Assembly (NCBI GenBank): GCA_038277395.1
Contig: CM076191.1
Span: forward strand, 23,842,983 to 23,906,982
Length of the DNA stretch: 64,000 bases
Direction of reading: 5' to 3'
DNA from: Dryocosmus kuriphilus
Taxonomy: Eukaryota; Arthropoda; Insecta; Hymenoptera; Cynipidae
The notes under the pieces are model-generated. The model saw only the letters and a program-made list of their open reading frames with translations, made no database searches and was not told the DNA's origin. The translations under genes were made by a program, and so were the position numbers. Shown here piece by piece: positions 25,401 to 36,818 of the stretch; position 1 is the stretch's first letter; the number at the start of each line of letters is the position of its first letter.

Positions 25401-28400
25401 GAAAATACGTTTTTCTGTCTTTTAATTACAAAAACATTTGCAAAACATTAGACTCACATAGGCAAATAGTGTTTTAAAAGTTTCTATCACAGTAAACAGG
25501 TCATAAGTATATAAAATATAAGAAAATAATCAAAATAACTAATTGTAGATTATGTTTTATTTTCCTCGATGGAACATTTCACTAAAACTTAAGATTGAAA
25601 GAAATCTGCAGGAGGTGTCTTCTGGAGACATTGAATTTATTTATATCTTAAAAACATCATTGAAGAGATATCATATAAAAAGATATTTTTGTATTCACTC
25701 GTCAATGACAGTTTTCAATTCACAGTTTAGCTGAACTTGTTTGCCAAGTTTAGTTAATAATTTATGAACTTCGGAAGCACTTTTACGATATAAGTGAATT
25801 TAGCTACAAGCAGACAGATGCCAAACGGAGTTCATACTGATTTCTATAAATAATGCCGTCGTGGTATGGTAGGAGGAGAAGGTTGAGATCAGAAAGAAGA
25901 GGGGGCGGAGGACGAAGTCGAGAAGGGGCTTAGACTCTACACTTTTACTTTTTGCTATTTTGGCAGACTTCCACTTTGTATGTGTGTGTAAGATACCTAC
26001 CACCTCTGATTACAATAAGTCCACTTAGAATCAGTGAAAAGCCCTCTGCTATTTTAAGCAGCAAGTGGTATTTTTAAACAATCGCGTGGGCGTCATTCAT
26101 AAAGGAGGCGTTAGTAAAGGCCCGCCATTAAAAGGGAAATTACAGCAATATAAATTTTATCTAGATATTATCCAATTTGTTCTTCGGTAGCATTAAAAAA
26201 CATTTTAAAAAAAGCAAAATTTCAAATTTACACCATATTTGTAATTTTAAAACTTAAGACAATGGATATTTTATTTAATGTAGGTGATCTGAAATATAGT
26301 CCAGATATTTTTTTAAATTCTCCAATCCTTTTAGGTATGGCAGATCTGATAAAAAATTTCCCTTACTTTTTCTTCTTTTTCAAATCATCTAGTAACTCAT
26401 ACTTTCACTCTAATTTGCATTAAAACTATTATTAAAACAGACGTAATTTAGTCACCTGAATTTTAAAATTAACAATTTTAAGAACTTTCTTCTAAAATCC
26501 CTACTTACAAAAAAAAAAACCAAAAAAAATTCAAAATAAAATTAATCACCTTAAAAGTGCAAATATTTTTCTCCCTAATTAGGTCACAAAAACTGTACTC
26601 ACCACTTTGAGTTTTCTCCGACATTTCCTATCAGCCTTCTCCTCCTTGCTGTCCTTCGAAGGTGAACTAGGAGAACTCATACTCGATGCACTATCAGTAT
26701 TCCTCGAAGGAGGTCTCAATTCACCCTCTGGTGACCTAACTCTCGCCTTCCTCACTTCCGCAACAACATCATCCTTTCTTTTAACCGTATCAACACAAGG
26801 TTTAGCCCAATCGGGTCTTGAATCCATCCTAAATACTTCATTATTAAACTCCTCATCCAGCGCTTCCTTAGACGAAGTCAAATCAGTCACACTCTTCAAA
26901 ATCTCTTCATTCTTCGCAATCCATTCATTCTTCCATTCTGAAGTCTTCGGTGGTGACCTCGACGGATTACTTGGATAATTAGAATACTCAGGAATGTGCA
27001 AATAATCGTCTTTTTTCGCTTTGCTCTCTGGCCCACTGGAAATCACATTATCCATGGAAGCGCTTCGAGTTGGACTAGCGTTATCAATCCCCTCATTCGA
27101 GGAAACAAACCCTTTCTTCTGTGCCACAATTTCAGGACTAGCGGTATTTCTAATACTCTTGGAATTTACACCAGCCTCCGAATCTTTCTGATTTTTCGCT
27201 GATTCCAAATTAACTTCCGAACTATTCTTCTCCAGTTTTTTCGATGCGTTTTTTGTCTTATCTTTCTGCACAACAGCGTACTCCGGCATCCCATCGTCAG
27301 TTTGTTTTTGAACGTCCTTTTCCCGCTCCTGATTCTTGTTTGGCTCTCCCACATTTTTCTGAACCTCTACATATTCGGGTATAGTGGGCGAGGAGTCGGT
27401 GAATTTGGTAATGGTAGCGTATTCTGGACTCTCGTAATCAGGACTCGTGGGACTGGATCCTATGCTGGCGGGTCTTTCTTTTCTTAAATTACCAGTCGAT
27501 GAATTTCTAGTTGGCGGAAGAGGCGGAGGTGGAGAAGTCGAAGGCGAAGGCCTTGTGGAACAGAAGCTAGCGGACCTAGTCGCTGTAATGCAACCAATTT
27601 CACTCGAGCGCTTCGAATCTTTTCCCTGATTGTTTGTTTTTTGTAACTGTGAATCCTCAATCTTGTTCGAACTTTGATTCAGCGACCTTTGAACCACTGA
27701 ATGATTCGGATCCGAGTTGTATCTACTAGGTCTTGTTTTCGAGAAGTGACTCGTCCAGTTCTTCTGCTTCTCGATCAACTCCTTCGAATTTAATCTCCGC
27801 TCAGGTTTTTCAGGCTTTTCCGGTCGCTCGTCTAGTCGATTTTCCTTGCCGCTGTGCTTGTCAAATTTCCCCAAGCCTACGCGGGGCCTTAGTCTATCAG
27901 TAATACTGTCAGCGACATGTGAGTGTCCGTTTTCAAAATGTCGTTCGGCATTTAGTGCTGGGACGCTGGCACTCCAGTTACTTAAGTGATCCCTTGTTCC
28001 TGGTGGGGAAGGTGATCGGGGACGAGGAGATCGAGCTGGTGATGTACAGCCCGATCCGGAATTTGCTGAACTTGATCTCGAACGCAGACCATGCAAATTT
28101 GTCGGCTTTGTGATTCTATCCGCCCCCTGAAATGAAATTAAATTCAATATTTAAAAAATTTGAATACAGGATTTTTTAAAAATCGTTTGAAATACTTACG
28201 GTCGATTGGATTTATTTTCTTCGCCGAGTTTTTCGAAAAGTGCTCGAGCATTATTGAAACGAGCAACGTGGCTTTCGGTTCTTACGACAGTAACTTGAGT
28301 CGGGGAGTCTTTGAGGGGAGCAGGTGGTTCCTTGAAACCATCAGTAAGAATTGAAGTTGGCCTGTGACTAAAATTTTCCGATTGTGGCTTTGACTGGAAG

Positions 28401-28462
28401 ATGTTTGCTATTGCGGACACTTTTGTGCCACCCACACGTTTCTTCTCGTCCACTGTAGCCAT
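10490..28462 (-). CDS. Spn: Spinophilin/neurabin with PDZ and SAM domains
   Basis: Actin-binding scaffold that targets protein phosphatase 1 to synapses and cell junctions. Coding exons (minus): 28462-28200, 28126-26603, 25073-23869, 23538-23518, 23230-23012, 22795-22612, 22523-22260, 21425-21067, 20458-20215, 18228-18175, 13212-12907, 12837-12451, 12184-11917, 11809-11594, 11411-11262, 11119-11019, 10741-10490 (the 25073-23869 block may be two exons). About 2,000 aa. The N-terminal actin-binding part begins MATVDEKKRVGG and holds RFNNARALFEKLG. Disordered Ser/Pro-rich exons follow. Then come the PP1 RVxF-type motif KITF near residue 1180, VFSTHSVNDYDRRNEDVDP, a PDZ domain (LGLSIIGMGVGADAGLEKLG), a coiled coil (ARQDLSAAREML) and a C-terminal SAM domain (VCQWLTGIGLERYASRFIEA). 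From 23538 onwards all phases agree. The frame breaks at the G5 run 24125-24129, and the first two junctions do not match in phase as listed. Confidence 0.93.
12257..12354 (-). ncRNA. Candidate box C/D snoRNA, copy 1 (spinophilin intron)
   Basis: About 98 nt on the host-gene strand in the intron between exons 12837-12451 and 12184-11917. The terminal stem ATTCTC/GAGAAT flanks box C (ATGATGG, 12347-12341) and box D (CTGA, 12266-12263). The 3' end lies 72 nt from the downstream exon, the usual position of intron-processed C/D snoRNAs. The segment next to box D contains GGCCAACTGGAG, shared exactly with copy 2 and therefore the likely guide. Box C departs from RUGAUGA only in its last base. I do not recognise a named snoRNA. 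Confidence 0.72.
13213..13996. other. Spinophilin intron sequence left of the repeat cluster
   Basis: AT-rich intronic sequence with no recognisable gene or RNA structure. Confidence 0.5.
13997..15208 (+). repeat. Dispersed 1.2-kb repeat, copy C
   Basis: Same family as 164-1307, inside the large spinophilin intron 13213-18174. The head (TCTGCCCGCTTCGCGGGGAC) and subrepeats are conserved. The right end is degraded (CTGATGAATATTTAAAAT instead of CTGATGAGAATGT). It faces copy D across about 82 bp, right end to right end. Confidence 0.83.
15291..16509 (-). repeat. Dispersed 1.2-kb repeat, copy D (inverted)
   Basis: Full-length reverse-orientation copy, from ATTTTTACATTCTCATCAGA to GAAGCGGGCAGA. 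Together with copy C it makes a near-palindrome of about 2.5 kb. It carries a 139-codon minus-strand ORF (15170-15589) that corresponds to ORF-like stretches in the other copies. Confidence 0.85.
16652..17557 (+). repeat. Dispersed 1.2-kb repeat, copy E (5'-truncated)
   Basis: Starts at ATTTCGATTCTTAAAAGT, so the GC-rich hairpin head is missing, and runs to the intact right end CTGATGAGAATGTAAAAAT. It lies 140 bp after copy D in the same spinophilin intron. Confidence 0.83.
17558..18174. other. Spinophilin intron sequence right of the repeat cluster
   Basis: AT-rich intronic sequence before the small exon 18228-18175; nothing recognisable. Confidence 0.5.
18615..19625. mobile_element. Long inverted-repeat (foldback-type) element
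   Basis: Two arms of about 340 bp (18615-18955 and 19272-19625) are inverted copies with moderate divergence, separated by about 315 bp. The outer ends are ACACTGTCC and GGACAGTGT. The inner arms share CCTGGCGCGCG and ACCGTTTCG on opposite strands. There is no coding capacity. The flanks show no clear target duplication. It sits in the spinophilin intron between exons 20458-20215 and 18228-18175, where the transcript could fold into a long hairpin. Confidence 0.75.
20535..20633 (-). ncRNA. Candidate box C/D snoRNA, copy 2 (spinophilin intron)
   Basis: About 99 nt on the host strand in the intron before exon 20458-20215. Its 3' end lies 76 nt from that exon. The terminal stem GTATTCC/GGAATAC (7 bp) flanks box C (GTGATGG, 20624-20618) and box D (CTGA, 20546-20543). 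It shares GTTTATCCTTGCTCGC after box C and GAGCCTGAGGCCAACTGGAG before box D with copy 1. Its stem sequence differs from copy 1 yet pairs, which argues for a functional RNA rather than a plain repeat. Confidence 0.73.
20634..21066. other. Spinophilin intron between exons 8 and 9 of the listed order
   Basis: Remaining sequence of the intron that hosts snoRNA copy 2. It is of more mixed composition than neighbouring introns, with short repeats around 20750-20815 (GCACCTCAGGC, AGGCCTTTGAGG), but no structure I can name. Confidence 0.4.
21725..22195. repeat. Diverged tandem repeat, about 168-bp period
   Basis: About two and three-quarter units in the spinophilin intron between exons 22523-22260 and 21425-21067. 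TTTTTTCTAAGCGCTC near 21740 recurs as TTTTTTAAGCGCTC near 21908. AAGTTACGCAA recurs at the matching place in both units. The third unit is more diverged (TTCACGGTTTGGTAAAGC). Confidence 0.65.
25074..26602. other. Spinophilin intron between exons 2 and 3
   Basis: AT-rich intron. The phases of the flanking exons disagree by one, so either a small extra exon hides here or the alternative donor before GTACAG, 4 nt past the preferred one, is used. A mixed-composition patch lies near 25800-26120, but no confident exon was found. Confidence 0.4.
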
Positions 28463-31400
28463 CGTCGTCTTCCCCAGGATGCTCTGTAATGATGGTAATT
28501 ACATACTTTACAACTTTAGGACTTCTCACAATTAGTTCTAGTGACACCGACTTGAACTATAAGTCGCACAAGAAATGTTCTTGTGCTTTTTTAAAACTGG
28601 GTGGTCACTAAAATCTTGCAAAAAATGACCGGTTTTTTTCGGATGCCTTATATGTTGAAACATTTTCTAATTTAAAAGCATTTGAAGATACATACTATTC
28701 AATTTATAGAAAACATAAAACATAAATAAATCAATCCTCAATTTTCTGGATTATTCAAGTCCAAGCAAAAAAAGGTAATAAAATGGTCAGCAATATGAAC
28801 TTCCAAAATTAATTATTATTTCAATTTGTTCTATTTCAATACAATTACTACTTTATACGGAATTGCAATTCGTTTTGCTTTCTTAAAGTGCATAGATTGT
28901 AATGGTGAAGATTTTGAATTTCTGAAAATAGGTATATTTAAAAGCATTCTAGCTAAAATATATCTAATACGATGTATTAATCAAATGTCCGGATGTGTGT
29001 ATATCACAATTTTCTTGTCACCGCAATATCTGGAGATTATGAAAGTATGACATTTGGTAGACTTATTCTCTTCTTGAATATCTCAAAAAAAAAAAAAACA
29101 CAAGGATGTTTCAAAATATCAAAGTTAACATTTTTTCGTATTTTTATAAGTTTATTAAAATCTATTTTTTTAACTGTAACTTTTTCGATTTTTATAATTT
29201 AACTTTAATGTATGAATAAAAAATATTTACCGTGTAAAAACGAATTAATTTACCTACATTAGTAGTGAATTTGATTAAAAAATGAACATTAGCTATTTTA
29301 TAAAACCTTTACAGCTTGATGTTGACGTATTCAGAAAAAAATATTCCTGAACAAAAGCGAACCGATTGACCTATATTAGTAATGCATTTTACTAAAAACT
29401 AATAAAAATGTATTATTCTGTAATATTGTTGAAAGAAATAATTAATCTAAATAAAATGGTTTAATCATTACATAAATGATTCCTCTTTGAGGAAGCAAAT
29501 AATATATTTTTTAATTGTGGCCACTCTGAAAAAAATTATATTTATATACATTAAAAGCATTTGTGAAATTCGTATAGGAAAATAGGATGTCGTGAAGATC
29601 ATTATACCGAAAAACCAAACAGACTGACTTTGTTACGTTGATATAACATTTTGTTCGTGAAAATTCTAATAGATGGATACAAATGTATTGTATTATGTAA
29701 TACAGATCTGACATTATCCAACTGTTCTTTAAAACTTTTTCAATTTATAAAATTAAACATGAAAAACTAGAGCATATAATTTTTATGAATGTAAATTTGT
29801 TTAAACATACCGTGGGTTCTTTTGTGTATTGTCAAATGCAAATTGTCCCTTAAACTTTAGTGCTTCAGCCCATTGTCATACGTGTGGATTTCTTTCTTTG
29901 CAATCATTTAAAAATCTGCAAAAAAGAAAAACCTGGTTATTGAAAATTAAACTCTTGGTGCAAATCAGTTCGTTCGTGAGATCCTTGAATTTTAAACTGT
30001 GCTCAAAGGGTCTTTGTATCAGATTTTTCTGGTCAATGAGCATTAACATAGTCCATTGAATTTGTCGACCTTATGAATATTTTTATCTTAGAGTGCTAGA
30101 AGCAAAAAAGATATACCTCCTCCAACGACGGGCAAAATTTTTTATCCTAATCAAATGCTAATTTATTAATTACCTTTCAATCGTCTTGAATAATTGCGGA
30201 TGAAGTAACATGTAAATTAGGCTAATATTGATTCGAAAGACAGAAGCTCTCACATATATACCGAAGGGTATAGATAAGACCCAATAAGGCCTCCAGTTCT
30301 CGGAAAATCGTCAAAATAAGCGGAAGTGCAAATACTTATATATGTATGTGAACCATGAATTCTGCTGAACCTCAAGAGGTCTGAGAAAATGTCACACAAT
30401 TCAACAGAAATCAGCCAGATGGAACTGAAAACCGATACGTGTAATGAATATGAAGCGCTTTGCCACCTGAACTTATTATTTCTGGGGAAGGCACCTTTAA
30501 CTCTTGGTCATCTCTTATTACTCCTGAAGGTCTTCGACTATCTCTTCGAACTCGAAGTTATTCAGTTTTCGATCTGTGGTCTCCGCATTGAGATATGAGC
30601 AACTACTCAAAGTACATCATCAAGGGAGAATCTGCAAAGCACCTTGAACCCTGCTGCCAAACGATACCAAAAGGGATCAGTTTGTTTGGGTTTCCAGCCG
30701 CAGACACTGAGGAGCCATCGGCCAACCTGCCACAACGTCTGCTGAGCCCGACCGAGTTACCAATAAGTCATCCATCAAACTTATCTCTCTATCAGATACT
30801 CCTGTTGTGTTTATTTTACAGGAACACAACCGAGGGGCAAAGCAGAATCCAACAACGTCACTTCCACACTCAAATTTCGAAGACTTGACATCAATGAAGT
30901 TTCTTCCTACAATCAATATTTGATCTTGCTATTGCTAACTAAGAATTTACCCAAACTTGATTGAAACTGAATTCCTGAGGGTATTTGAATAAAATATACA
31001 TATTGCGTTTCATATGGAAAGGGATTTACTAGCAGTTATTTAGCCTAACATGTTCCCTTAGCCTGGAGGCTTCAGTTTCATAGATAAATCAGGATGATTT
31101 TCTATAATTAATCTAATTTGGCGGTATCTATTCAGAATGCAACAGTATGTTTTGAAAATTTAATATTGATCCATTAATTTATAGGAAATTTGTATCTTTC
31201 ACAAATTACAAATTTAATCATTTATTTTCATTATTTTTTGTAAATAAGATATTCATGTACATGAAATGATAAATTAAGAAGGTAAGATAGTTTTATATAA
31301 CTCTGAAGTTAATTTGTTTAGAGTATCATAGCCTATACTTTTTTAAAATTATTATAGGCTTAATGCTTCGAACCTATCGATTTTTTATAGCTTCTGGAGG

Positions 31401-34400
31401 CAGTCACTGAATAATTTTAAAAAAGTTAGATGAAGCTAACAATAAGTGGAAGACACAGAGTACAGAGATGGTTCTTGTCTGGGGATAACCCTCCATCCAT
31501 ATGCCTGAGTGCAGTATACTAGACTCCTGCACAATCAATACTTGAATCCTATCCTGTGGTTCAGACATGAAAAGAGTAACATCTATATACCAAAAATTTG
31601 CATTTTTCATTTCATCAGGCTATCAAGGATTTTTTCTCAAAACCCTTTATCCATCACGGCTTATAACCCCTCTTTTTACAAAAACAATAAAAGAAAAAAA
31701 CCGCATCAGTAAGTGCAACTATAACATTTTAAATTCCCTATAATTTTTTTATGACTTTTTCCCTGACTAATAAATCTAAATAAATTTTGTACAAATTTTA
31801 AACTCTAATGTATTGAAATTACCGATTATTATACTGGAAGTAGTATATCACTACCGGGAGGAGGAATCAGTGCATGAAAATATTGAAAAAGTACCTTTAA
31901 GAGCCACAAAAAACTGATAATCATATTATATTATCAGATGATAATATTTTCTTTTTAACAAGAAAAGAGGAATAATGTTTACTTTTTTTTTTTTTTCGTT
32001 TTCACTTGGAATTTGAAGTAAAAATCTTCGTGGAAGAGAAAGATACAATGTTATGTAAACGAAGATAAATATAAGTGAAGAACAAATCGCTTTGTAGATC
32101 GTTAATGACACTGATGATTAAAGTTACTGTTTCAGTGAGTTACACACAACTTGCTCACCCACTACAAATTATCACAGCTGGTCTTATCATTCCTTCTACT
32201 TTCCCACGACAGATAAAATTCTGCACGTTTGGTGAAGTATCGATATCAATATTAAGTATTAAACCAATGGTTGGAAATACAATAGCTATAACATTGGAAA
32301 TTAAATATATTAATCTCAAGAGTCTTCTACAAAAGCTTGGCGTTAAAAAAAACATGACTGAAACCGATAGGAGAATTTTCCTTAGTGAAAATTGGATTAC
32401 TAGGCTGATTGGATTACCTGGAAAAATATAATCTCAAATTTTATTATAAAAACATAGATTGTACCAATTTTATTTTTAAAAACTCTCCCGAAACAGGCTT
32501 GAAAATGAGTAAACTAGTGTATAATTAAAAATGAAGTCAATATTATAATTTAAAAAAATGCAATTGCAAATAAAATTCTAAAAAACCCTGTAGTACTCTT
32601 AGATAATTTTCCAGCTCTAGTTTCATTTGAAAACCAAAGTGCAAAGCATACTGAAACAATGCAGACCTTATTAGGCTCATAACAGGTAGCAAGTTACACA
32701 AATGGACAGGTGACATGAAACTGGGACACCTGAAGACTGCTGAACATAAAAGTATGCTGACCTTAATGGTAAAAATTCTGAATTTAAACGTAAAATTGTT
32801 CACCCTTTCAATCATTTATGATAAACAATGAGTGAAAAAAATTGAACGACTATATTTTCATTTTTAAATATAACTTAACCTAACACGTAACTACTTTTCT
32901 CATTGCGGTGTTAAGATGTCGATTTTTTCGTCAGAGTAATTGCATATTTTAGAAAATTAATAAATTTAACAAACGACTACTTCTAACAATAATAATTTTT
33001 GTCAGAAATAGTGGTTTGCTAAATTTATTAATTTCCTAAAATACTTTTCTTATTATGTTTATTTAGATTTTATTTTATTCAGTATTATTCCATCAAATAT
33101 CAACTTAATAAAAAACAATTAGCAAACACAGAAATAAATTATAAACTTCTGTTATGAAGCATAAAATAAATTTTTGGAGTTAAAAGTAGGGATCCTTGTG
33201 ATTTCTCATTAAATTAATTCATGCTATTACATTGACTTTTAAAACCCCTAATTAATCAACTAACTTCGTGCTTCTTTAGTAATGACTTGTAAGTAAGAAT
33301 TTATAAACAAACAAAATACTGAATGAATTCACTATATGTGTAAGCTACACAATTTTATAATAATGCTTTTTTCAGTAGTTGACATTTTCGGAAAAAATTA
33401 TTAACATAACCTGAGTATTTGGAAGATGCTATTTCCATATTTTTAGGTCCGGGAGTTTTAAATTTTAACTGCGAAAATTCGAAAAATTTTTCTCATTCTT
33501 TACAAAATCATTTGCCCAGACGCGAATCGCAAGGTTTAGAATTCTCCAGTTTTGTAACTAAAAGAACCTGAGAAAGTAAAAAATAGCCGCATTTTTATTT
33601 TCAGTACACAATAAATTTGGAATTGAGTGTAAAATTTAAAGACGAGATTGGAAAGTATATACATTGATTTTCCGTCCAGCCCCACGAGACGAATGGAGGA
33701 ATGAATAGCCCAGATGAATAGAGTTGATCGTTTCGATAATGGACAAATTTTTATCGATTATAAATACTCTCTAAAATATTTTGTATTGAATATAAACAAC
33801 TGTTGGATGTTTGAGGAATTTATAAGATTGAAAATGTCGCAGATTGCGTTTAGTAGAAATAAAATGACGTAAGAAGATCTATTTTCAAAGAATCCACAAA
33901 GAATTCGCTGTAATATTTTATAGGGGAAAAGGAGATGTAAAGTGAAACAATAATCTGTTAACGACTAAAATTTTTTTTTTTTTTTAAATAATAAAATTTG
34001 ACATATTCTAAATCCTACATTTTACAAAATAAATTCATTTAGTTTTTATCCTGAAAATCCAGAAAAATCAGATTAAAACGTTAATAAAATTGAAAATTAA
34101 GCAACACCTTGAAACACTTGACAGAGAAATAATGAATTGATTTCATCAACTACCTCACTTTCCTTTTCACTGGATAATAACCGTACGGACCCCTAAGTTT
34201 AAAAAATTAATATCGCCCTAAAACCAAGAATACTACAAAATCAAACCTCCTAAAAGATCGAATTCGAATTTTAGAAATGTGGACAACACCCTAAAATGAC
34301 TAAAATCTTCAAGCTTCAATAAACCCTGCCATTAATTTCTAGTAAATCAGATCCGAAAATAGCGGAAAAGCGTACCGTTCATCGAACCTGTAGTTGTCAA

Positions 34401-34640
34401 ACACGCTAATGACATTTAATCGAATGCAAAGTGTATTCGGCTCGCCAATGGAGGCCATTGACCGTTAAATTCAAGGACCTCGTAAACTTTGTAAATTTGG
34501 CGAAGTGTAACACAGCGATCGATTCTACAACTCCTCTTTCGCGAGCACTGCCTAAGGTATAATTCTTGACCTTGAGACGTAACTTTTTCCACAATGCACC
34601 GTCAACCCCATAGAATTGTTTACAGGACTCTCAAACTCAC
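28463..34640. other. Large first intron of spinophilin (5' UTR intron)
   Basis: An acceptor (ATTACAG before AGCATCCTGGGG, about 28484) precedes the spinophilin start codon, so the 5' UTR continues upstream. The stretch is AT-rich. ORFs at 30389-30598 and 30595-30888 lie in a patch of higher GC than the flanks but match nothing I recognise. The ORF at 32075-32431 is also unassigned. A short hairpin lies at 32945-33043. No RNA gene was recognised. Confidence 0.5.
32945..33043. repeat. Short inverted repeat (hairpin) of 99 nt
   Basis: Two 45-nt arms with about six mismatches surround a 9-nt loop. The arms begin TATTTTAGAAAATTAATAAA and end TTTATTAATTTCCTAAAATA. It could be a tiny MITE or a hairpin precursor RNA; the sequence alone does not decide. 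Confidence 0.6.
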
Positions 34641-35000
34641 CGAAGGTGTCAGTATGTGCATGGAATCATTTTCTCAAGAAAACAGCTTTTCACAGAAGGT
34701 TCTCCTGTTTCTTTTTTTTCCCACAAGGACCGCCACGTAAACTAAACAACGCACTTGAAAAATTTTCGACAACCACGAACAAGCAGAAAATACCTTATCC
34801 TAGTCTGTCAAGTGTACCGAACGTTCCTCGGCGCTTGTGACAGACGCTCCCTTTCGTCGATTTTTTCACGAATAAAAAAAATCTAAGACTTGTTAATAAC
34901 CCGTCTGCCTTGACCGGTGTCGGGTTTAACTTCTGAATTTATCGTGGGTCCTTAATTACCGCTAATGTAATAATTGTAGTACGATTTTTCGACCACAAAA
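34641..35000 (-). promoter_or_regulatory. Probable 5' noncoding exon and promoter of spinophilin
   Basis: On the minus strand a strong donor (TTCG before GTGAGT) ends an exon at 34641, in register with the 5' UTR acceptor at about 28484. The exon start is not visible; 35000 is a rough limit. Upstream at 35065-35095 are two AAGATGG motifs (CCAAGATGGTCGC and AAAGATGGCGGTC) resembling YY1/pleiohomeotic sites. Inferred, not proven. Confidence 0.4.
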
Positions 35001-35989
35001 CACTTTCACAACCGGCTGGGAGCTGCCCAGAGCTGGCCGTGTCAACAACCCGTGAAAAATGGTCCAAGATGGTCGCTATCCTTTTTAAAGATGGCGGTCA
35101 ATCCGATGAGAGTCTAGGGAATTTGATTGATTTCTAGATTCCAAGAGTTGATTTTTTTCCGGTACCAGAGAACTTTTTTATAAATTAGTTGAAAATTTTA
35201 GATAAGAATGATTATTATGATTTCTTTTTATATGGCGGTTAATTTGGAAAGAAGCTGAGCACATTCTAATATTTTTTAGTTGTTTTTATGCAGTTTATTA
35301 TGCAAGGGAAGTCACACGCAAGCGCAAAATGTTTCAGACAGAAAAGCTGATAAGGAGACTGATTAGAGAGTTTTATCAGGTTTTATCTATAATTCTATAT
35401 CTTTCTTTATCTTTTATAATAATACCAGATAATACTCAATAAGCAAGTAAAACCAGAGATAAGGAAATCCTCATCTCTGGCAAAACTAAAAAGAAAAATT
35501 TTTTATTTCGTCGGAAACATATTTTCTTTCAAAATCCGTACTCGAATAAAGTACATAAACGTAGTTTATTATCTTCTCGTGAATTTCCCAAAGTTTCAGT
35601 TCGATATTTTATTTTTAAAAAAAGTTCTTTAGTTAAAAGAAATTTATAAACCCAAAATATTGAGGTCGGTAATATAGGTATTTGAGTGTGTCACATGCCC
35701 TTAAATTTTGAATTCCGAAATTTTACTCCGTGAAAAGGCACCCTAAAAAAGTGGATTGAACGTGAATTTTTAAAAAATATTTCTGTGGCGAGGTACCAAA
35801 AAAAATAAAGCTTCTTTCTAGAAAACTGTTTAAAAGGAATAATCTTTGAACATTGATTTGTCCCTTGAGCTGTTCGGCGCGAATCCATATATTTTGTAAG
35901 AAGCGCGCAAATGGGAGCAAATCACTGAGCCTGATTCATTGCGCATGCCCAATTTTATCACAAGCTTGAAATAGTTTTTCCTAGGGAAT

Positions 35990-36253
35990 TTTGTTGGAGG
36001 TTTGCAGCCTGCATTATCGATCGGGTCACGACTCACGTCACAAATTGGTCAAAATTCACAGATGGACGCTTCGGTCCTTGTTTCCCAGGTTTCATAAATG
36101 TTTACTCGCTTTTTATGAGAAAAGCGTTATAGTATTTTTTCGCGATTGTTGTGCGAGGAGGCGGCAAAAGAGTTTATTTTGTACGGCTGTCGATTGTTGT
36201 ACGTTGTGAGGTGCGAAGTGAAGTTTTTAAGAGTGGAAAATACGAGTGTGCAC
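35990..36253 (+). promoter_or_regulatory. Candidate promoter and first noncoding exon, plus strand
   Basis: GC rises locally. A TATCGATC element (one base from the DRE motif) lies near 36014. A strong donor (CAC before GTAAGTGAG) would end an exon at 36253. YTHDC1 has a 5' UTR acceptor (ATATTTCAG, 39118-39119), so this could be its first exon, but the link is inferred. Confidence 0.35.
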
Positions 36254-36818
36254 GTAAGTGAGTACAAGCCAAGTCTCGGCTTGTAACGTTGTAACATCCA
36301 AGGACTACATAATTGCAAATTTGCAAACACGAAACTTTTCTCTAGAGATGTTGACAATGATAATGACGATTTCGAAGCATGTTTTCAGTGTTGCGGGGGC
36401 GTAATTCGAGCTCCTGTCAAAGACGAACTTTTTTCATTTTACGCCTGAGTTTGAGGAAGGACTAAAGTTTAGTTACTCGAAGCAGGTTTAGAATACACAT
36501 TCTTATCAATACACTCAGAACTGAATTTTTCGAGTACATATCGACTAGGGTTCGTCTAAGCAAAAAAAAAGTTGGTTTAAGCTACAAGTAAAAGATAAGA
36601 AAAAAGAGGACTTCTTTCTAGTTTGGAAATTTTGGAGTGCACTAGTTTTCCCAAGTTCTTGTTTTTCCAAGCAAGACACACAAAATACGTGGACGCTTTC
36701 TTATGATGCGTACTGAGTTCTAAAATGTTGATTACTTTTTAATTGAGCTTTTAAATTATAAGCTTATCAGTCAGCTTTCAGTTAGTTGTGATAGCTTAGA
36801 GGCTATTCGAAGACAACC

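Noticed and set aside
32075..32431. 118-codon ORF, plus strand
   Set aside because: No recognisable family, AT-driven composition, located in the spinophilin intron; insufficient to call a gene.
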